DNA of 64,000 nucleotides from Aspidapion aeneum (GCA_963576565.1 OY755040.1:27675203-27739202), one strand, 5' to 3'. Shown: positions 20,512-33,089, counted from the first letter of the stretch. Program-made: numbers and translations. The notes: a model not told the origin generated them from the sequence alone.

Positions 20512-21319
20512 TTTTATTTTTATTTTATTTTTTATTTATTTACGGATACAAATCCACTTACAAAAAAGAAAAATCTTACATAAGAACATCTAGAACTTTT
20601 TACCTATTAGTATATAGTATTAACAAAATATATATATAAATTTAATTATAATTTTAAAGTAGGTAGTCATAAATAATGCATTCATAAATAAAAGCAAAAG
20701 TAAAGCTAAGGTTTCATATTATACAACACTTTATTTTTCTTTAAATGGTTTTTTAAAGTATTCAATTTTATTGAAAAGATATCAAGATGAATCTCTGAAT
20801 TTCTCAATATCCTTGAAAATGAGTAATGCTGGCCATAATTTGTTCTATGTTGATTTGGAAGAAATGTATTGGTTTCACGTAAACGCACTATAGGTGCATA
20901 AAAGTTAATTTTTTCTACCAGTTCTGGACAGTCAATTTGATGATGTATTAGTTTGTGCAATAAAGTTATATCTGCGTTTTTCCTTCGATTCTCAAGTGTA
21001 TCCAGATTTAAAAGCCTACATATCTGATTGTAGTCTATTATTTCTTGTGGAATTTTCAAATTATAGCCAACATATCTCAAAAATTTCTTTTGAATTCTCT
21101 CGAGAGCATCTATATGACTTTTAGAAAGAGGAGACCAAACATTTACATTACTTTCCACATGTGACCTTACGAGTGATGTATATAGAGTTTTTAGAGCAAT
21201 TACATTATTAAAGTCTGTTGTGTTTCTCTTTAAGAAACCTAGCATTTTAAAGGCCTTTTTACATATACAACTTATATGTTCAGAAAATGTGAGTCTTGAG
21301 TCAAACTATTATCAAATTA
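20512..21319 (-). mobile_element. Non-LTR retrotransposon 3' fragment inserted in the copia RT
   Basis: On the minus strand an uninterrupted frame (20706-21245, extending upstream to about 21305) encodes the RT thumb and C-terminal region of a CR1/Jockey-type element: FDSRLTFSEHISCICKKAFK, then MLGFLKRN, TLYTSLVRSHVESNVNVWSP, IERIQKKFLRYVGY-type sequence (here LERIQKKFLRYV) and RRKNADITLLHKL. The 3' end lies at low coordinate, with an A-rich tail of TAAAA-like units at 20512-20545, and the 5' end is truncated as in typical target-primed insertions. The catalytic palm is absent. I could not find a clear target duplication. The 179-codon open frame makes it one of the least decayed pieces in the window. 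Confidence 0.82.
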
Positions 21320-22020
21320 TCTGTGTTTGTACAAAAAGATTGGAATTTACATCAGATAGACGTCCCTACAGCATTTTTAAACGGGATGTTAGATAATGAC
21401 ATTTATATAAATAAACCAGAAGGACTGAAAATAAATTCAAAATATCTGAAACTAAACCGTGCATTATATGGGCTAAGAAATGCACCAAAATGCTGGAACA
21501 TAAAATTTAACGAAGTTATGGAAAAATTTAAATTTAAAAGATCTGAATATGATTATTACCTTTATCAAAACAACAATGTTTACTTGTTGTTGTTTGTTGA
21601 TGACGCATTAATAACAGGACCAGAAAGTGAGGTTCAAAAATTACTAAAGAATCTCTACAAAGAGTTTAAAGTCAAGAATATGACTAAAGTAAAAATATTT
21701 TTGAGAATGGAAATCAACAAATCAGAAAAAAGTCTAAAAATAACTCAAACAAAAATGATAAATAGACTGCTTGATGAATTTGGAATGATAGAATCTAAAA
21801 ATATTTTAACACCAATGGAAGTAAACTTTAATTTCAAAGAAACAGAACCAATAATTGACAACGTACCATACAGAAGACTCATATGCAGTTTGATGTATCT
21901 ATCACTTATAAGTCGACCAGATATATCGTACAGTGTTGCATATTCAAGCAGATTTTTGGATAAGCCAAGAAAAAGCAAGGGAAGCTGGCAAACGAATTCT
22001 ACGTTATTTGAATCATACAA
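21320..22020 (+). pseudogene. Copia reverse transcriptase, second part
   Basis: LHQIDVPTAFLNG contains the first catalytic Asp of copia RT, followed by ALYGLRNAPKCW and LLFVDDALITG, the second and third catalytic Asp (VDD). The region ends with SLMYLSLISRPDISYSVAY, the conserved segment leading to RNase H. All three polymerase carboxylates are present, but the frame shifts near 21980 and the N-terminal part is separated by the nested insertion. Confidence 0.92.
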
Positions 22021-22498
22021 AAGAATTTGGACCACATTTTAAGAAGGGGAATATGGATGAACTGATTGGATTATGTGATGCTGATTGGGGAGGAGATCGT
22101 GAAACCAGAAAAAGTGTAAGCGATTTTATATGTTTGCATGCTGGAAACCCCATAGCATGGCACTCTAGAAAACAAAACTGTGTTGCACAATCGTCGATGG
22201 AAGCAGAATATATCGCTGCCGGTGTAGCATGTCAAGAATTCTGAGTGAATTCTGAAAAAGCGAACCAGTGATTCTCAAAATTGATAACCTAAGTGCAATT
22301 TCTTTAATAAATAATTTTGAAAATTCTAAACGTGCAAAGCATATTGACATTAAATACCATTTCATAAAAGACTTATGTTTGCGAAAAGAAATAATTTTAA
22401 AATATATTCCATCTAACGAAAATGCATCAGACGTATTTACTAAGTCGTTGGATAAGGAAAAATTTTTAAGATTTAGATTAAGTATTTTAAATGTGTGA
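21980..22498 (+). pseudogene. Copia RNase H, frameshifted
   Basis: In the frame of 21933-22244: AGKRILRYLNHTKEFG, LCDADWGGD with the first catalytic Asp, and SSMEAEYIAAGVACQE with the catalytic Glu. A stop at 22242 separates this from 22268-22498: IDNLSAISLINN with the next Asp, HIDIKYHFIKD and NASDVFTKSL, the conserved end of copia RNase H. This domain removes RNA from the RNA-DNA hybrid. It ends 63 bases before the purine tract. Confidence 0.9.
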
Positions 22499-22561
22499 AA
22501 TTTAGATTTAAATATTTGGGGTTATTTTTGCAACTTAAATTTATTATTTAAAATTTAATTT

Positions 22562-22570
22562 GAGAAGGGG
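22562..22570 (+). promoter_or_regulatory. Copia polypurine tract
   Basis: GAGAAGGGG directly precedes TGACAG, the start of the 3' LTR. Confidence 0.75.
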
Positions 22571-22783
22571 TGACAGAAATATTTTTTATTGTTATCAGTT
22601 CCCTAGTGTAATAGTAGAGTGATTTTAATGATAAGTCTTGTCAATGTAATAGTTGTAAAAGTCAGTAAAAATTTGAGAGCTTGAAATAAAAACTTATACG
22701 AAAGTAAGTGCGCTCCATGTCTGCAATTAGATAAACGCAATCGTTTACTAAGTTGTTTACGAAAAAGCCCATAACTTTTATTA
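22571..22783 (+). repeat. Copia 3' LTR
   Basis: 213 bases from TGACAGAAAT to TTTTATTA. The last 100 bases match the 5' LTR remnant at 96%. An AATAAA lies at the start of the shared part (about 22685). The target duplication CTAAT follows immediately. Confidence 0.85.
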
Positions 22784-22788
22784 CTAAT

Positions 22789-23166
22789 AAGGTGACATTA
22801 GTATGGATACCAGGGCATTCTGGGCAGCGAGGGAAGCGGCATCTGCTGAATTTTTCGGCTCCGAACCAGCCCTGGGGGTATCGTACAATGCTGCTAAATT
22901 AAGCATATTGAGATGGATGTAGAACAGCTTCCAACAATACTAAATGAATATACCAGAACTGGCTCACTCTAAAGAGTTCATTAAAGGACCTTGTCAGAAG
23001 AGGACCAGGAATATCATTGGACTTACCAGACACCCAAACTGATAGCTAACCTTTTTGGAGGATTGGGCATACAGTGGTGAGAAACCACTCAAAATTGAGC
23101 CACAATAGACCCACTAGTAGTCGCAGTGGAAGGACTGCAAGGCCCACTCACATATGAATCATCATC
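22789..23166 (+). pseudogene. I/R1-like non-LTR element, right half of split fragment
   Basis: It continues RNase H from 11917 with VTLVWIPGHSGQRG, then the region after RNase H and a 3' end with a short ATC tail (GAATCATCATC). The sequence TATACCAGAACTGGCTCACT to CACATATGAATCATCAT is shared with 40970-41465, a second copy. Stops and frameshifts are frequent. It is followed at once by the right target duplication (23167-23180). Confidence 0.85.
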
Positions 23167-23180
23167 ATGTACGTACACAT
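23167..23180. repeat. Right target-site duplication of the non-LTR fragment
   Basis: ATGTACGTACACAT, one mismatch from 11695-11708. Confidence 0.75.
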
Positions 23181-25317
23181 TTTAACATACACAGTACGTA
23201 CCTAATTGGTCCCGGGATGGACGGACGTAAAATGAACGTAAAACGTCCCTGGGACGTAGGTGGTTGTGTGGGTTCCAGCGATGTAAAAGAGGTACTTGTT
23301 TGTTTTACAGACCTTGTAAATAAATATCCATAAGGTTAAAAATAAAAAAGAAATCTAAAGCTTCCTCTAAAAATGCTAAGGTTACTTGTTACGATACTAA
23401 AACATAAATGGTATTAGTCACTTTTATTATCACTAACACAAAAAAGCTCCTAGCTTGGTCACCCAGAAAATCACTTTGGTCACCCAAGGGGAAGGGTAAA
23501 TTCGGCTTATATTCTTGGTACCATAAACAAAGTTGGCCACTGAGACGAGTATTTTAATTTTCCTTTTTATTAGGTATTATTCTTGCGGGCGTGGAAATGT
23601 TTATATAGAGATGATTGTTTCCAATATTTAATGTCATTTTACCATAAATACCTGAAGTGTTAAAACTTTGAATACAAAATGTTGTGTCGGTGGCTATAAC
23701 TTTATAGCACATTGAAAGGACATTTTTGGATGCGTCACTACGTCATAAAAAGTGGATAGCTTAGACATCCTGTATAGTTAAATAGACAGACGACGTAATC
23801 CATCTCTTTAATTTCCGCGATTAAACGATGTTGCATGACGGTTAGAAACGAATTAGTTCCTTGCCATTAAACGTTTCCTCAAATCATGCCGAAATTGGAA
23901 ATGTGGTTAAGGCGTATTTTTTGGCTGCGTCATGTCGCAATGCATGCAAGCCCATTTCATAAATTAAATATATTTAAAAGAGTACTATTAATCTGACAGC
24001 GGGGGTGCGTTTGAAAATTGTCACCGTAGGGTAATGGTAATACAAGTGTATACATTTTTGAAATGGGTGAGAGTGACAATGAGCATCTCCCCACGTCAGG
24101 ACCAATAGAGGTGCGGAAATCAAGTGAGATCGCATGTGCAGTTTGACTTTTACCCGACTTTGAGGGAGTATATTCCTTCTCATCCGTTCAAGAATATATT
24201 GGGCTAGCCCAAGATCATTACAAAATGAACAGGCTAAAAAAAGGTGATCACCCATGGTGCTTCGAAATCGGTAAGGAGCCTGGCGAGAATAACCCGCGAC
24301 TGTCTATGAGGCTAGGCTAAAAATATTCGTTGGTTTGTCTGGTTTGATTTATTTGTGTATTACACACGATTACGTTCGTAGATTTAGACCTATTCAGAAA
24401 AGAATAAAGACTTAAAAAATAAAAATTCTTAAATAAGATTAAAGTAAAAAAATCGAGACCATTAACGGTCACCATGCATTCGAAAACCATGTGATCTTTA
24501 CCTAGGATAATTCGCGTCTGTTTGAAGACGTCATCAAAATTGCCTTTTATTTTCAAACGCGCCCCAGCCAGGTAGAAGAAAATAATAAAAAAATTACTAA
24601 AATGTTTTGCTTATTTAACAAACAAAACTAGGAAGTTTGGTACATGACTTTTGGTATAGGAGCACATACCGGTCTTCATATTTCCCTTTAGGCGCACAAA
24701 GACCTTTCAATGTAATGTTTTGCTAAACAAGTCTCATAGCTTTTTGCAGGAACTTTTTTTCAATGAGCGTAAGCAGTATCTGATTGGTTTTAGCAAGCAT
24801 ATCAAGTTTGTAACTTAAAGTTTGGCAAAAAAATATAAGAAGTAAAAACATTGGAATTAAGTAAAAACGATTTATGGTTAAAAATAGAAAAAGGGACCGA
24901 AACTAAAAAACATTGGAAGCAAAACAACAATAACACCGGTATATACTAACATCTTAAGACCTAGTACCTACTTAAGACCAAGGTCTAATTACTGAACCTA
25001 TAGATCTAGTACCAACCAGAAAAGCGTAATTTTTTAACTTTTAAATTTAGTTAACGTGTAAAAGCATAAAAAAAATTCTCAGTGAGTGAGAGATTGTTTA
25101 AAGTTTCCAGAAATGGTCAGTGCAGTGTTCGATAGTAAAATTTTTTGATGTAAATTTTTAACGCCAAAATAACTTAGAACTATCCCTTTACCATAATATG
25201 AAGCAATATTTAAACATTATATCTGTATCTCTTGTGTCTCTTTTTATAAATATATTAAAAATGTTTTGGTTTTTGAGTGAAGTCTTAACAGAAAAAGTAA
25301 ATTTTAGAAATATGTGA
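23181..25317. other. No recognisable feature
   Basis: About 2.1 kb of AT-rich sequence. Minus-strand frames at 23974-24255 and 24317-24556 have no motif I recognise. A short AAGACCTAGTACCTA-like stretch near 24957 loosely resembles 29005-29030. Confidence 0.45.
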
Positions 25318-25837
25318 TCAGCGTCGTAGCTAGAAGTCATGGGGCCCCGGGGCAAACAATTTTTTTGGGGCCCCCATAAATCGATAAGAATATAAAATGC
25401 TTGCCAACAAAAATTTGTCTTTTGTCATAATAACAAAATAAAATATATTTTTCTTGTTTTTCAATTTGCAAAATCATTAATTTCATCGTCGTTTTACTAC
25501 GTATTGAAAAGCTAGCTTTTTTAAAGCAAGTTATTTTATAAACCTATTTAATATAAAATATACATTTACAGTGGCGGATCCAGGATGTCTGGTGTGAAGG
25601 GATCAAGAAGGCAAAAAATTGTTGGTTCATTATAATAAGTCTGAACTTAAGAACGAGATGCAAATAAAATTTTATTAAAAGTTTTTTTGTGAAAAAAAAT
25701 CAAAAAATGTTGATTAATGATTTTAAGTTAAAATGAATTACCGCTTAAAAACGATGTGTTTACTAGGGCCGCTGGATCCCCTTTCACGCCGGGGCCCCGG
25801 GCGCTGTCCCTGTTTACCTAACTATAGCTACGCTACA
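25318..25837. mobile_element. MITE-like element with GGGGCCCCGG near both ends
   Basis: The left end AGCGTCGTAGCTAGAAGTCA and the right end CTATAGCTACGCTAC are roughly inverted, each with GGGGCCCCGGG close inside. Within it, GTGGCGGATCCAGG and CCGCTGGATCCCC form a second inverted pair, suggesting one element nested in another. The AGTGGCG-type ends are common in hAT-like MITEs. There is no coding capacity. Confidence 0.5.
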
Positions 25838-26640
25838 ATTAAAGTGTGCTAATGGGCTAGCCAGGAACGTATCAGATCCGTCATTGATCCATTTATTTTT
25901 TATTTAAAATTTACTTTTCTTTTTAAATAAACACTATTTATAATGTTAGTTAATACTCTAAGTTTTTAATGTATTGGCAATTTGCTTAAATGCGTGACTT
26001 ATTAACTACATTATACTACAAAATGTGTTTTGTTTACAAAAAAAAATAAATCACATCAGGGGTCATTTTAAACACACGCGGCTTTAAAATAAATGCAAAC
26101 ATTGCAAACAAAGCATTAATAGGCACTATCTACAATTCAACTCAGGTTTTAACACCATAATCCTCTAAACATAAAAGCATTTTTGCGTGTGGCACTCTTT
26201 CGCCTCTAAAAATGTACAAAAAAAATAAAAAGCATAAAATATTGCGCGTTGGAAAATAGTTGTTGGGAAAACAAAATAATGCCCTGCATTTATAAAAACT
26301 CTTTTGAGACCATTAAGTCGCTATTTTTGCCGCCTCATAATTTAGACAAATTCTAAACGGTTTTTTAAATCCAGCTTAAAAAGCCATTTGCAAACATATA
26401 CATTTGCTTTTTGTAAAATCCTATCCATTTCTTTATTTTATTGCTTTTTTAACATATGTTCTTGTTAACTGGTATTATGGCATAAATGTTAACATACTCT
26501 GCTCAAAAATTAATGGTGTTAGAGTGCGCGTTCACTGAGGAAACACCATAGAAAAGTTCTTTTGATAACTTTTAACCATTTAATACAAAATACTGAGGAT
26601 CTAGACTGATGAGTTTTAAAGGAAAATAACTTTTGCAAGC
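25838..26640. other. No recognisable feature
   Basis: AT-rich, with no supported gene or repeat structure. Confidence 0.5.
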
Positions 26641-26644
26641 TATT

Positions 26645-27540
26645 AGTGAATATCAATGTGAGCCGATATCAACTGATAAGCCCACATACTTTATAACAGA
26701 TCCAGGAAAAATTCCAGACATAATTGATTTTTTTATAGTAAAAATGTATCTTTAAGTTTTGTCGATATAGTAGAAAGTTTTGATTTACACCAAGATAATT
26801 CACCTATTATTCCAACTTTAGTCAAAACTTTATATAGCAAATATTCCACTAGTTAATAAACCGACCGACTAGATTAGTTTTAAACAAAGTCTGTCACCAC
26901 AACAAATTGATAAAGAAATGGAGTATTTTATTACAAATATTTAACAAGGAGCTTGGGAAAACAGTTCAAAACCAAAGGGAAGTTTTAAGGGAAAAAATTA
27001 TCTTATCTTATATTGGAAAAAGGAAACTAAGAAGAAAGTGGCAGCAAAGCCTTGATCCTCGCGACAAAACAAATCTGAACAATATGACGCAGCACATATG
27101 GCGAGAAATCCTACTAATAAAAAATGAATCTATTAACAATTTTCTTAATGAATTTACAGATAATATAAATATCGACGATACCCTTTCGAAAGCAATAAAT
27201 GATTTTAAAAGAACAGTTAACTAAATTTCACAAATACGAAAATGAAGCGACCAGTAGGCAAGGAGTAACAAACAGCCCCATGAAGCACCAGATGAAAATT
27301 TTCATTTAAATGAACCTCATCAAATCGAAGCAAAAGAAGTATTAACAGAAATCAAAAATATTAATTTGAAAAAAAACCCAGGTTAACATGTTATTAACGG
27401 GGAAGACATAAAACAACTCTCTAGAAAGGCTTTCGTAAAACTATGCAACCTAATTAATGCATCCTTTAGGCTAATATCCTATTTCCTTTTGATTTTAATC
27501 AACAGGAGCGAAAAAAATAAAACAGCTCTCTTTTAAAAAC
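26645..27540 (+). pseudogene. Jockey-type non-LTR ORF2 remnant
   Basis: Frames across the region give, in order, KPTYFITDPGKIPD and IIDFFIV, the end of the endonuclease domain, then WSILLQIFNKELG, KLRRKWQQSLDPRDKTNLNN and NESINNFLNEFTDN, the linker before RT that is characteristic of Jockey elements. Next comes EVLTEIKNINLKKNPG with VINGEDIKQLSRKAF, the first RT block. The protein is spread over all three frames with many stops, and the catalytic RT palm is missing. It seems to be cut off at about 27540, before a different element begins. Confidence 0.78.
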
Positions 27541-27639
27541 CCTTACTATAATGATCGTAGGACACCAAATATAGCAAGCATAGATCGCTTCATGCATACC
27601 TAAAGTCACATATATCGCTACCAATTACCAAATTACCTT

Positions 27640-28607
27640 TTTTAAACCAATTGAAGAGAAAGAGATAAAACTATTGCTAGGTTGCCAAAATATGAATGAC
27701 TCAAGCCTGCATCAACGGAGCTCAAAGGAAGGTAAGAATAGACCGCGAATACTTACATACATTTGAAATTAATATTAGCTTGAAGCAAGGAGATGCTCTA
27801 TTCCCAATTCTCTTCAATATTGCACGAGAAAAGCTGAGATCCATAACTACCGTAGTCTCTTTACAAACAATGGTCCAAAAGTGTTATCAGCGTTTGAGGA
27901 TGATGTGTATATAGCTAGCAATACCACACTAGATATAAAAGATACATTCATTGTTTTTGAAAGTAAAGCACGGACCATGGGACTCAGCGTGAACGAAGAC
28001 AATACAAAATATATGTTTATAGCCAGAAATCGAGGAAACAGAGATAGAACAGGACAAAATAACTCCATAGTCGAATACAACCAAACACTTCAAATACCTA
28101 GGATCAATACTGACGGAAAACGCAGAAAATTTAGAGGAAGTGAATTGCAGGATACAAGCAGGGAATAGGTCGCTTTTTTATTTGAAAGCTACTAACGAGA
28201 GTGACTAAAATTTTTATATATAAAACCATAATAAGACCGTTAGTAATGTATGTCTGCGAAACGTGGACCTTAACGGTAGCAAATGAAGAAAGGCTGTGGA
28301 TCTTTGAACGAAAAGTCCTAAGAAAAATATACGGGCTCATTTTCGATCAGGCACCAATCGTTGGAGATGGCGCACTAATAGAGAACTGGAAGAAGTGTAC
28401 GGGAGCCCTAGTATAACTGCAGAAAGTAAGTCGAGAAGACTACAGTGGGCTGGCCACGTAAGTTGGCATTCGAAGAGGCGCCCAGACAATATTGCCAAAG
28501 ACCACAGAACAATAAATCTGGATCAGGAATTCACGATTGACCAAACAAAATGGAGACGTATTGTTTTGTTGGCTAAGACCCACCCAGGGTTGGAAGCCAA
28601 GGAATAA
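27640..28607 (+). pseudogene. RTE-like non-LTR RT remnant
   Basis: Starting near 27690: ACINGAQRKVRIDREY and LKQGDALFPILFN, the RT QGDxLSP block. Then FEDDVYIA, the catalytic DD box with the usual Ala replaced by Glu, MGLSVNEDNTKYMF, and a thumb region with YKTIIRPLVMYVCETWTLT and FERKVLRKIYG. It closes with SRRLQWAGHVS and LAKTHPGLEAKE, the standard C-terminus of this abundant insect lineage. Five or more frame changes break it and the N-terminal RT half is absent. Clade naming is from memory. The element at 41945-43200 may be the complementary 5' half of the same family. Confidence 0.82.
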
Positions 28608-30438
28608 GTAAGTCAGGTTACTAAAATATAAAGGACTGAATATTGAAAAACCTGTTTGTTACTTTTGGATGGTAAAATGCGACAATGCATAACCTTTTTG
28701 GGTAGTTTTAAGTTATTTTGATAGGGGATAGTGTGCTGGACCTAAACGCAAAATATTTAAAGTGGATGACAAATAGCAGTTTAAGCAAAAAATGCAATAT
28801 TTGTTCGCAACGGCAAAACAAATATTAGGTCAGTAATAAAACATGATTTCGACGTTACAGTTAGCGCTATTCAATAAATTATCGCATATCCGATTTTTCA
28901 GTTATCTCTAAAATACTGCTTTTAGATTATTTAATCGCCTCCCAGTTTTTAAAAAAAATCAACGTTAGTTCGACGAAAAAAACACTAGAATTTACTAAAA
29001 TCTTAAAACCTAGCACTTAGACTAGGTTCTAAGTACTAATCCTTGTTAGACTTGACCTCGACCAATTTAAATGTATTTTTTTAATACTGACATGTCAAAT
29101 AACTGCAAAGCTTTGGTTCACCCTAACATGCAATGGCATAGTGACCCCCAGTGAGTTTGATCTCATAATAAGTTAAAACTAACTTTTAAAATAAAAATAA
29201 TTTTTTTTTGAAAATCTAGTCTGCGTAGTCATACATTTCCAATGTAGTCCTGGAGTGGTTTAAAATTCGAAAATCTATAGAAATAATTCAAAAATGGATA
29301 AAAAAAATTATATACAAAATTTTTCATATATAACTTAACTATCTCTGTAGATGCACAGTTATCAATATTCAAATATTGTTAAACGCCCAAGATATATTAG
29401 AATCCTCTTTAAGCAATACTCTACCAAAGCAAATAAAAATCGGTTTAATCCTCGCTAACTTGTCCAAATAATTAACATGTAAAATATACCGGACAGCCGA
29501 CACTGACTTACTATTTTTATTCAACATCTCCGACTAACGTTTGGGGGTTTTAATACAGCTTTCATTTTTAAACCAACATATTCCTTTTTTAATTTTTTTC
29601 AAACACATGTATGTATATAATAATAAAGATGGCCAATATAGCTAAGTATTTATAAACCATTACATACACTGGCGGTTCTACGCGGTAGGGGGGGGGGGTA
29701 AATGGGGTAATTACACCACCGGAACCCGAAAAAATATGTAAAGTATAGGGGCGGCTAGCTACTACAGGTAAGGCTGAAAAAAATTATATTTTTGTTGACT
29801 TGCTTTATTAGAAAAGAACTCAATGAAGAAATCGCATGTGAAAAAAGCGCACGGAGGGCACCCCTAAAATTTTGAATAAATTGAAAAAAACCCAAGCTGT
29901 AAAATTTTACTTCGGAGAGCTTCTTTATAAAACAATCTTAACATCATATCATTGCAAGAGTATTGCAATATTACATGGTGAAGTTGCGAAAATGGTACAT
30001 TTTCAAAGCCATAAATTTCTACTTCGGAGAGCTTTTTCAGCGGTTTCCGCATTTTTTTGTGTCTGCGCGAAAAATTGCAACGTTTTTATATTATGAGGAC
30101 CCCGAATAAGTAGGTTTAATCAAATATACAGATCACTTTTTATTTTTTGTGCCGGTGTAAGTATTACTTAAGACTTTAATGTAAGAAAAAATATCTTAGT
30201 CTCTATGCCCCATTTATACTCTTAGGATAATTATTAACCTAGACGTGAATCATAAGAGGTTTTAAATAAAATTTATTTATAGGTACGAACTTTTTCTTAA
30301 ATTTTCAAAAATATTAAAATAGTTCACAAATTAATAGTAAGAGATCTATAAGTTTTAAATATTGTGATAAATTTATTTTTTTTATAAATTTCAATAAAAA
30401 AAATTCCAATATTTCCAAAATTCTAAAAAATTTTCAAA

Positions 30439-30441
<3 letters not shown>
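28608..30441. other. Mostly unrecognised AT-rich sequence
   Basis: No supported gene. A GGCGGTTCTACGCGG plus poly-G stretch near 29670-29700 resembles the ends of hAT-like MITEs. ACTTCGGAGAGCTT occurs twice (about 29910 and 30020). Confidence 0.45.

Positions 30442-30495
<54 letters not shown>
30442..30495. repeat. TA dinucleotide microsatellite
   Basis: About 27 uninterrupted TA units directly abutting the end of the family 1 element, consistent with expansion at a TA target. Confidence 0.95.
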
Positions 30496-30502
<7 letters not shown>

Positions 30503-31080
30503 TCCCATAACTTAGGAGCCAAATTGCAGCAGGTGATAGAGGAAGTTATTTCTGATAAAAAATTTTGAATAACATGGGTGTCAATCAACACTCATCTGTT
30601 GTTAAGATATAAGATATTTTAAGTTGGAGGAGTGGGAGAAAAAGGTTTTACAACAAAAAGAAAGTTTGTCATGATCAAATGAATACTTAGCTATAATTAT
30701 GATCCACAAATTATTTTTTCCTTGTTAATAAAATTAAAAGTTAAGGAGATACAGGCTGTCAAAATAACTAAGTATAAATAAATGTATAAAAAATTAAAAT
30801 TTAAAAAAAAAATAATTTTTGCTTACTTATTTTCTTAAAAAATATCACTGATATTTTATTAATTTGGGTCCGTATAGACTTATTTTTATTAACAAAACAT
30901 ATTAAGAAAAACATTGCGTTTAAATTTAATATAGCATTATAAAAGTTTGTTCCCAAAAAATAGTTTTTCCTGAAAAAAATTGACCGCATAATTAAAAAAA
31001 ATATATATTTTTATCTGCACTTATTGACTGCTCTTGTTCTAATACACGACTTTTAAAAAAGTTATTATTTAAAGTGTAAA
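30494..31080. mobile_element. Copy of TIR family 1, reverse orientation
   Basis: It begins TACAGAATGTCCCATAACTTA and matches the reverse complement of 1120-1793 along most of its length (for example GAGATACAGGCTGTCAAA and AATATCACTGATATTTTATT). The far end is unclear and probably truncated near 31080. Confidence 0.75.
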
Positions 31081-32849
31081 AATCACCACCACCACCACCA
31101 AGAAATTAAAAGTTGAGAAATCTATGGTGAAGTATAGTCATCAAGAAATTTTAAGTACTGTAACCGAGACTGTAACTATATTTAGTCATACCTAGATAAA
31201 ATAAAATTTCTAGCATTTGAAGACCAGGAGTATAGAAATGCATGTAAATTTGCGGTTCGAAAAGGCTTGGTGAGCTCATGGGAAGAAAAAAGTTTAGATG
31301 TCCTCAAAAATGTGTTGTTTAGGTAGTTAGGTGTAGGTAAATTCTAGCATCACGCATGATGTCTGTCTTTTCGTCTGTATATTTTTGTCTTTCTATGTGT
31401 GTTACTATACGTCATAATCCTCTAAGTTTATTAGAAAACAAATTTCAAAATTTCAAGCTATTGTAAGAGAAACTTTTTACGAAATACAAAAAATGACTTC
31501 GCATTAAGTTGGTCCATGTTATCATGAATAAAGAAGCTAATTTTTTTGGATAAAACTGTAACTTTTTGTCCCTGGGTTTTAAAATTGGTTCCATGGCAAA
31601 TATAAATTCAAATATCTTAAAAACTAGTCGATAGCTTTTTGAAATTTTAACATGACAGCTGTAAAGACCCACCGAACCGAACCGACCCTCTCCTTAAATA
31701 ACCAAAAGGGGCTCTGTTTCTATGTTCGTGGGCTCTGTTTCTATGCTCACCATGTATAAAGCGGCAAACTACACATACAAAGCGAAACACTAATTTTTTT
31801 AATAAAAGTTGTGGTTTTATTACAATTTTTGCAGCATAATTTGGTTCACCATAGCTATGACGCGGTGCCATTTTCTTTATTGCCTTTTAAGCCATATGCA
31901 TAGAAATTTGTATTATTCTCGCCAAACAAAAATGTACTAAAGTTCTTTTGAAAACAATTACTATATATAAATGTCTTCTGCCTGAAATAATTAATCTACA
32001 ACGTGATTGAGATCCACCTTGGCATGCCGATGTACAAAACTGTCAAGTAAATTATATCTCAAAAGGAAAGAATATCCGTTCTCTTGTAGAGACCAAGCAT
32101 CTGGAAAATTGGCCAAACCCCCATGAAAGCGTGTCGCTTCACAGAGTAGTAAATAGTCGACAGATTGGGCATATATCTCGAATAGCCCAAACAATTATTA
32201 TATGAACCCCAAAAACTCATGATTTAATTTTAAATTATTAATAACTTTTTATATTGACATGAAACTATTAAATAAATATGCGGGCTAAATGTGGACGATA
32301 GCTTTTAAATATTGTCGGCACTTTTAACAAACTTATTTGGAATAAAAAAAATTTGTGTCTATCAAATAAAGGTACACTCACTCACTTTCTTAATGCCACC
32401 TTATTTTTCCTACATTTTTAGAATACAAGGAAACAGTGCATTGTTGGGCAACACCTTTTTTAGCAGTTTTTAAAGCCCTCGCTGAAATTCTGGGCTTGCC
32501 GAATGAGGTTAGAGAATTTTAAGATGACATTGAAAAAGAGGGCGACCATACCTATCGATGGAATACTATGATAATCTAGCTACGTGCTTATGTTTGTAAG
32601 AAATACTTTTAAAAGGAACGAATAAGCGAAGTATGAAAGAGCGAATTATCAAAAGAGCGTAGTATCAAAAGAGCAAATTAACAATTAAGTGATATAACAA
32701 ATGAAGAAAGTAACAGAAGAGGAAATAAGCCAATTAAAAAAAGAAATTACAAAATAACCTAACCTTACCTTGTAATTTGCGACTCATTTAACGCGTTATA
32801 AGTACTTGTGAAGCGAGGTCAGCTTAGCCTAAAATATATCAGGTCACGT
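31081..32849. other. No recognisable feature
   Basis: AT-rich sequence with a short ACC run at 31087-31100. Minus-strand frames (31647-31871, 31991-32194) have no motif I can place. Confidence 0.45.
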
Positions 32850-33045
32850 TAGGCATAGGCGCACTTAGGGAAGAAGCCTCGGGGTCTAAGCCCCCTAAGC
32901 CTAATTTTTTTTTAATTATCTTGATATATTTCATGAGAAAAAAATAAAGTAGCATAAAATAAAACACCATGGGGTCCTCCCCCTCCAAGAATCTCGTTCC
33001 CCCCCCAAGACATATTTTAAGGGGTGCCACTCGCTTAAGTAAAAT
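32850..33045. mobile_element. hAT-like MITE related to the one in the palindrome arms
   Basis: The right end, read in reverse, is GAGTGGCACCCCTTAAAATA followed by TGTCTTGGGGGGG. It closely matches GTGGCGCACCCACTAATATG plus TCTTGGGGGGG at 45192. The left end is near ATAGGCGCACTTAGGG. There is no coding sequence. Confidence 0.55.
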
Positions 33046-33089
33046 CAGATCAAATTATGTTAGCTTGTGTCAGGTCTGCTGGCTATTCC

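Larger units (their letters stand above)
11918..22783 (+). mobile_element. Ty1/copia retrotransposon carrying two nested insertions
   Basis: The order partial 5' LTR, primer-binding site, Gag, protease, integrase, RT, RNase H, purine tract, 3' LTR is diagnostic of Ty1/copia (integrase before RT). The 5-bp target duplication CTAAT lies at 11913-11917 and 22784-22788. The element is split in the integrase by about 5.9 kb (13495-19360) and in the RT by about 0.8 kb (20512-21319); without these it is about 4.2 kb. The 5' LTR lacks its first 113 bases. The 100 bases shared by the two LTRs differ at 4 positions, so the insertion is not recent. All reading frames are interrupted. Confidence 0.92.

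Noticed and set aside
23974..24255. 93-residue minus-strand frame as a gene
   Set aside because: No motif I recognise, and frames of this length are expected by chance or from decayed repeats.
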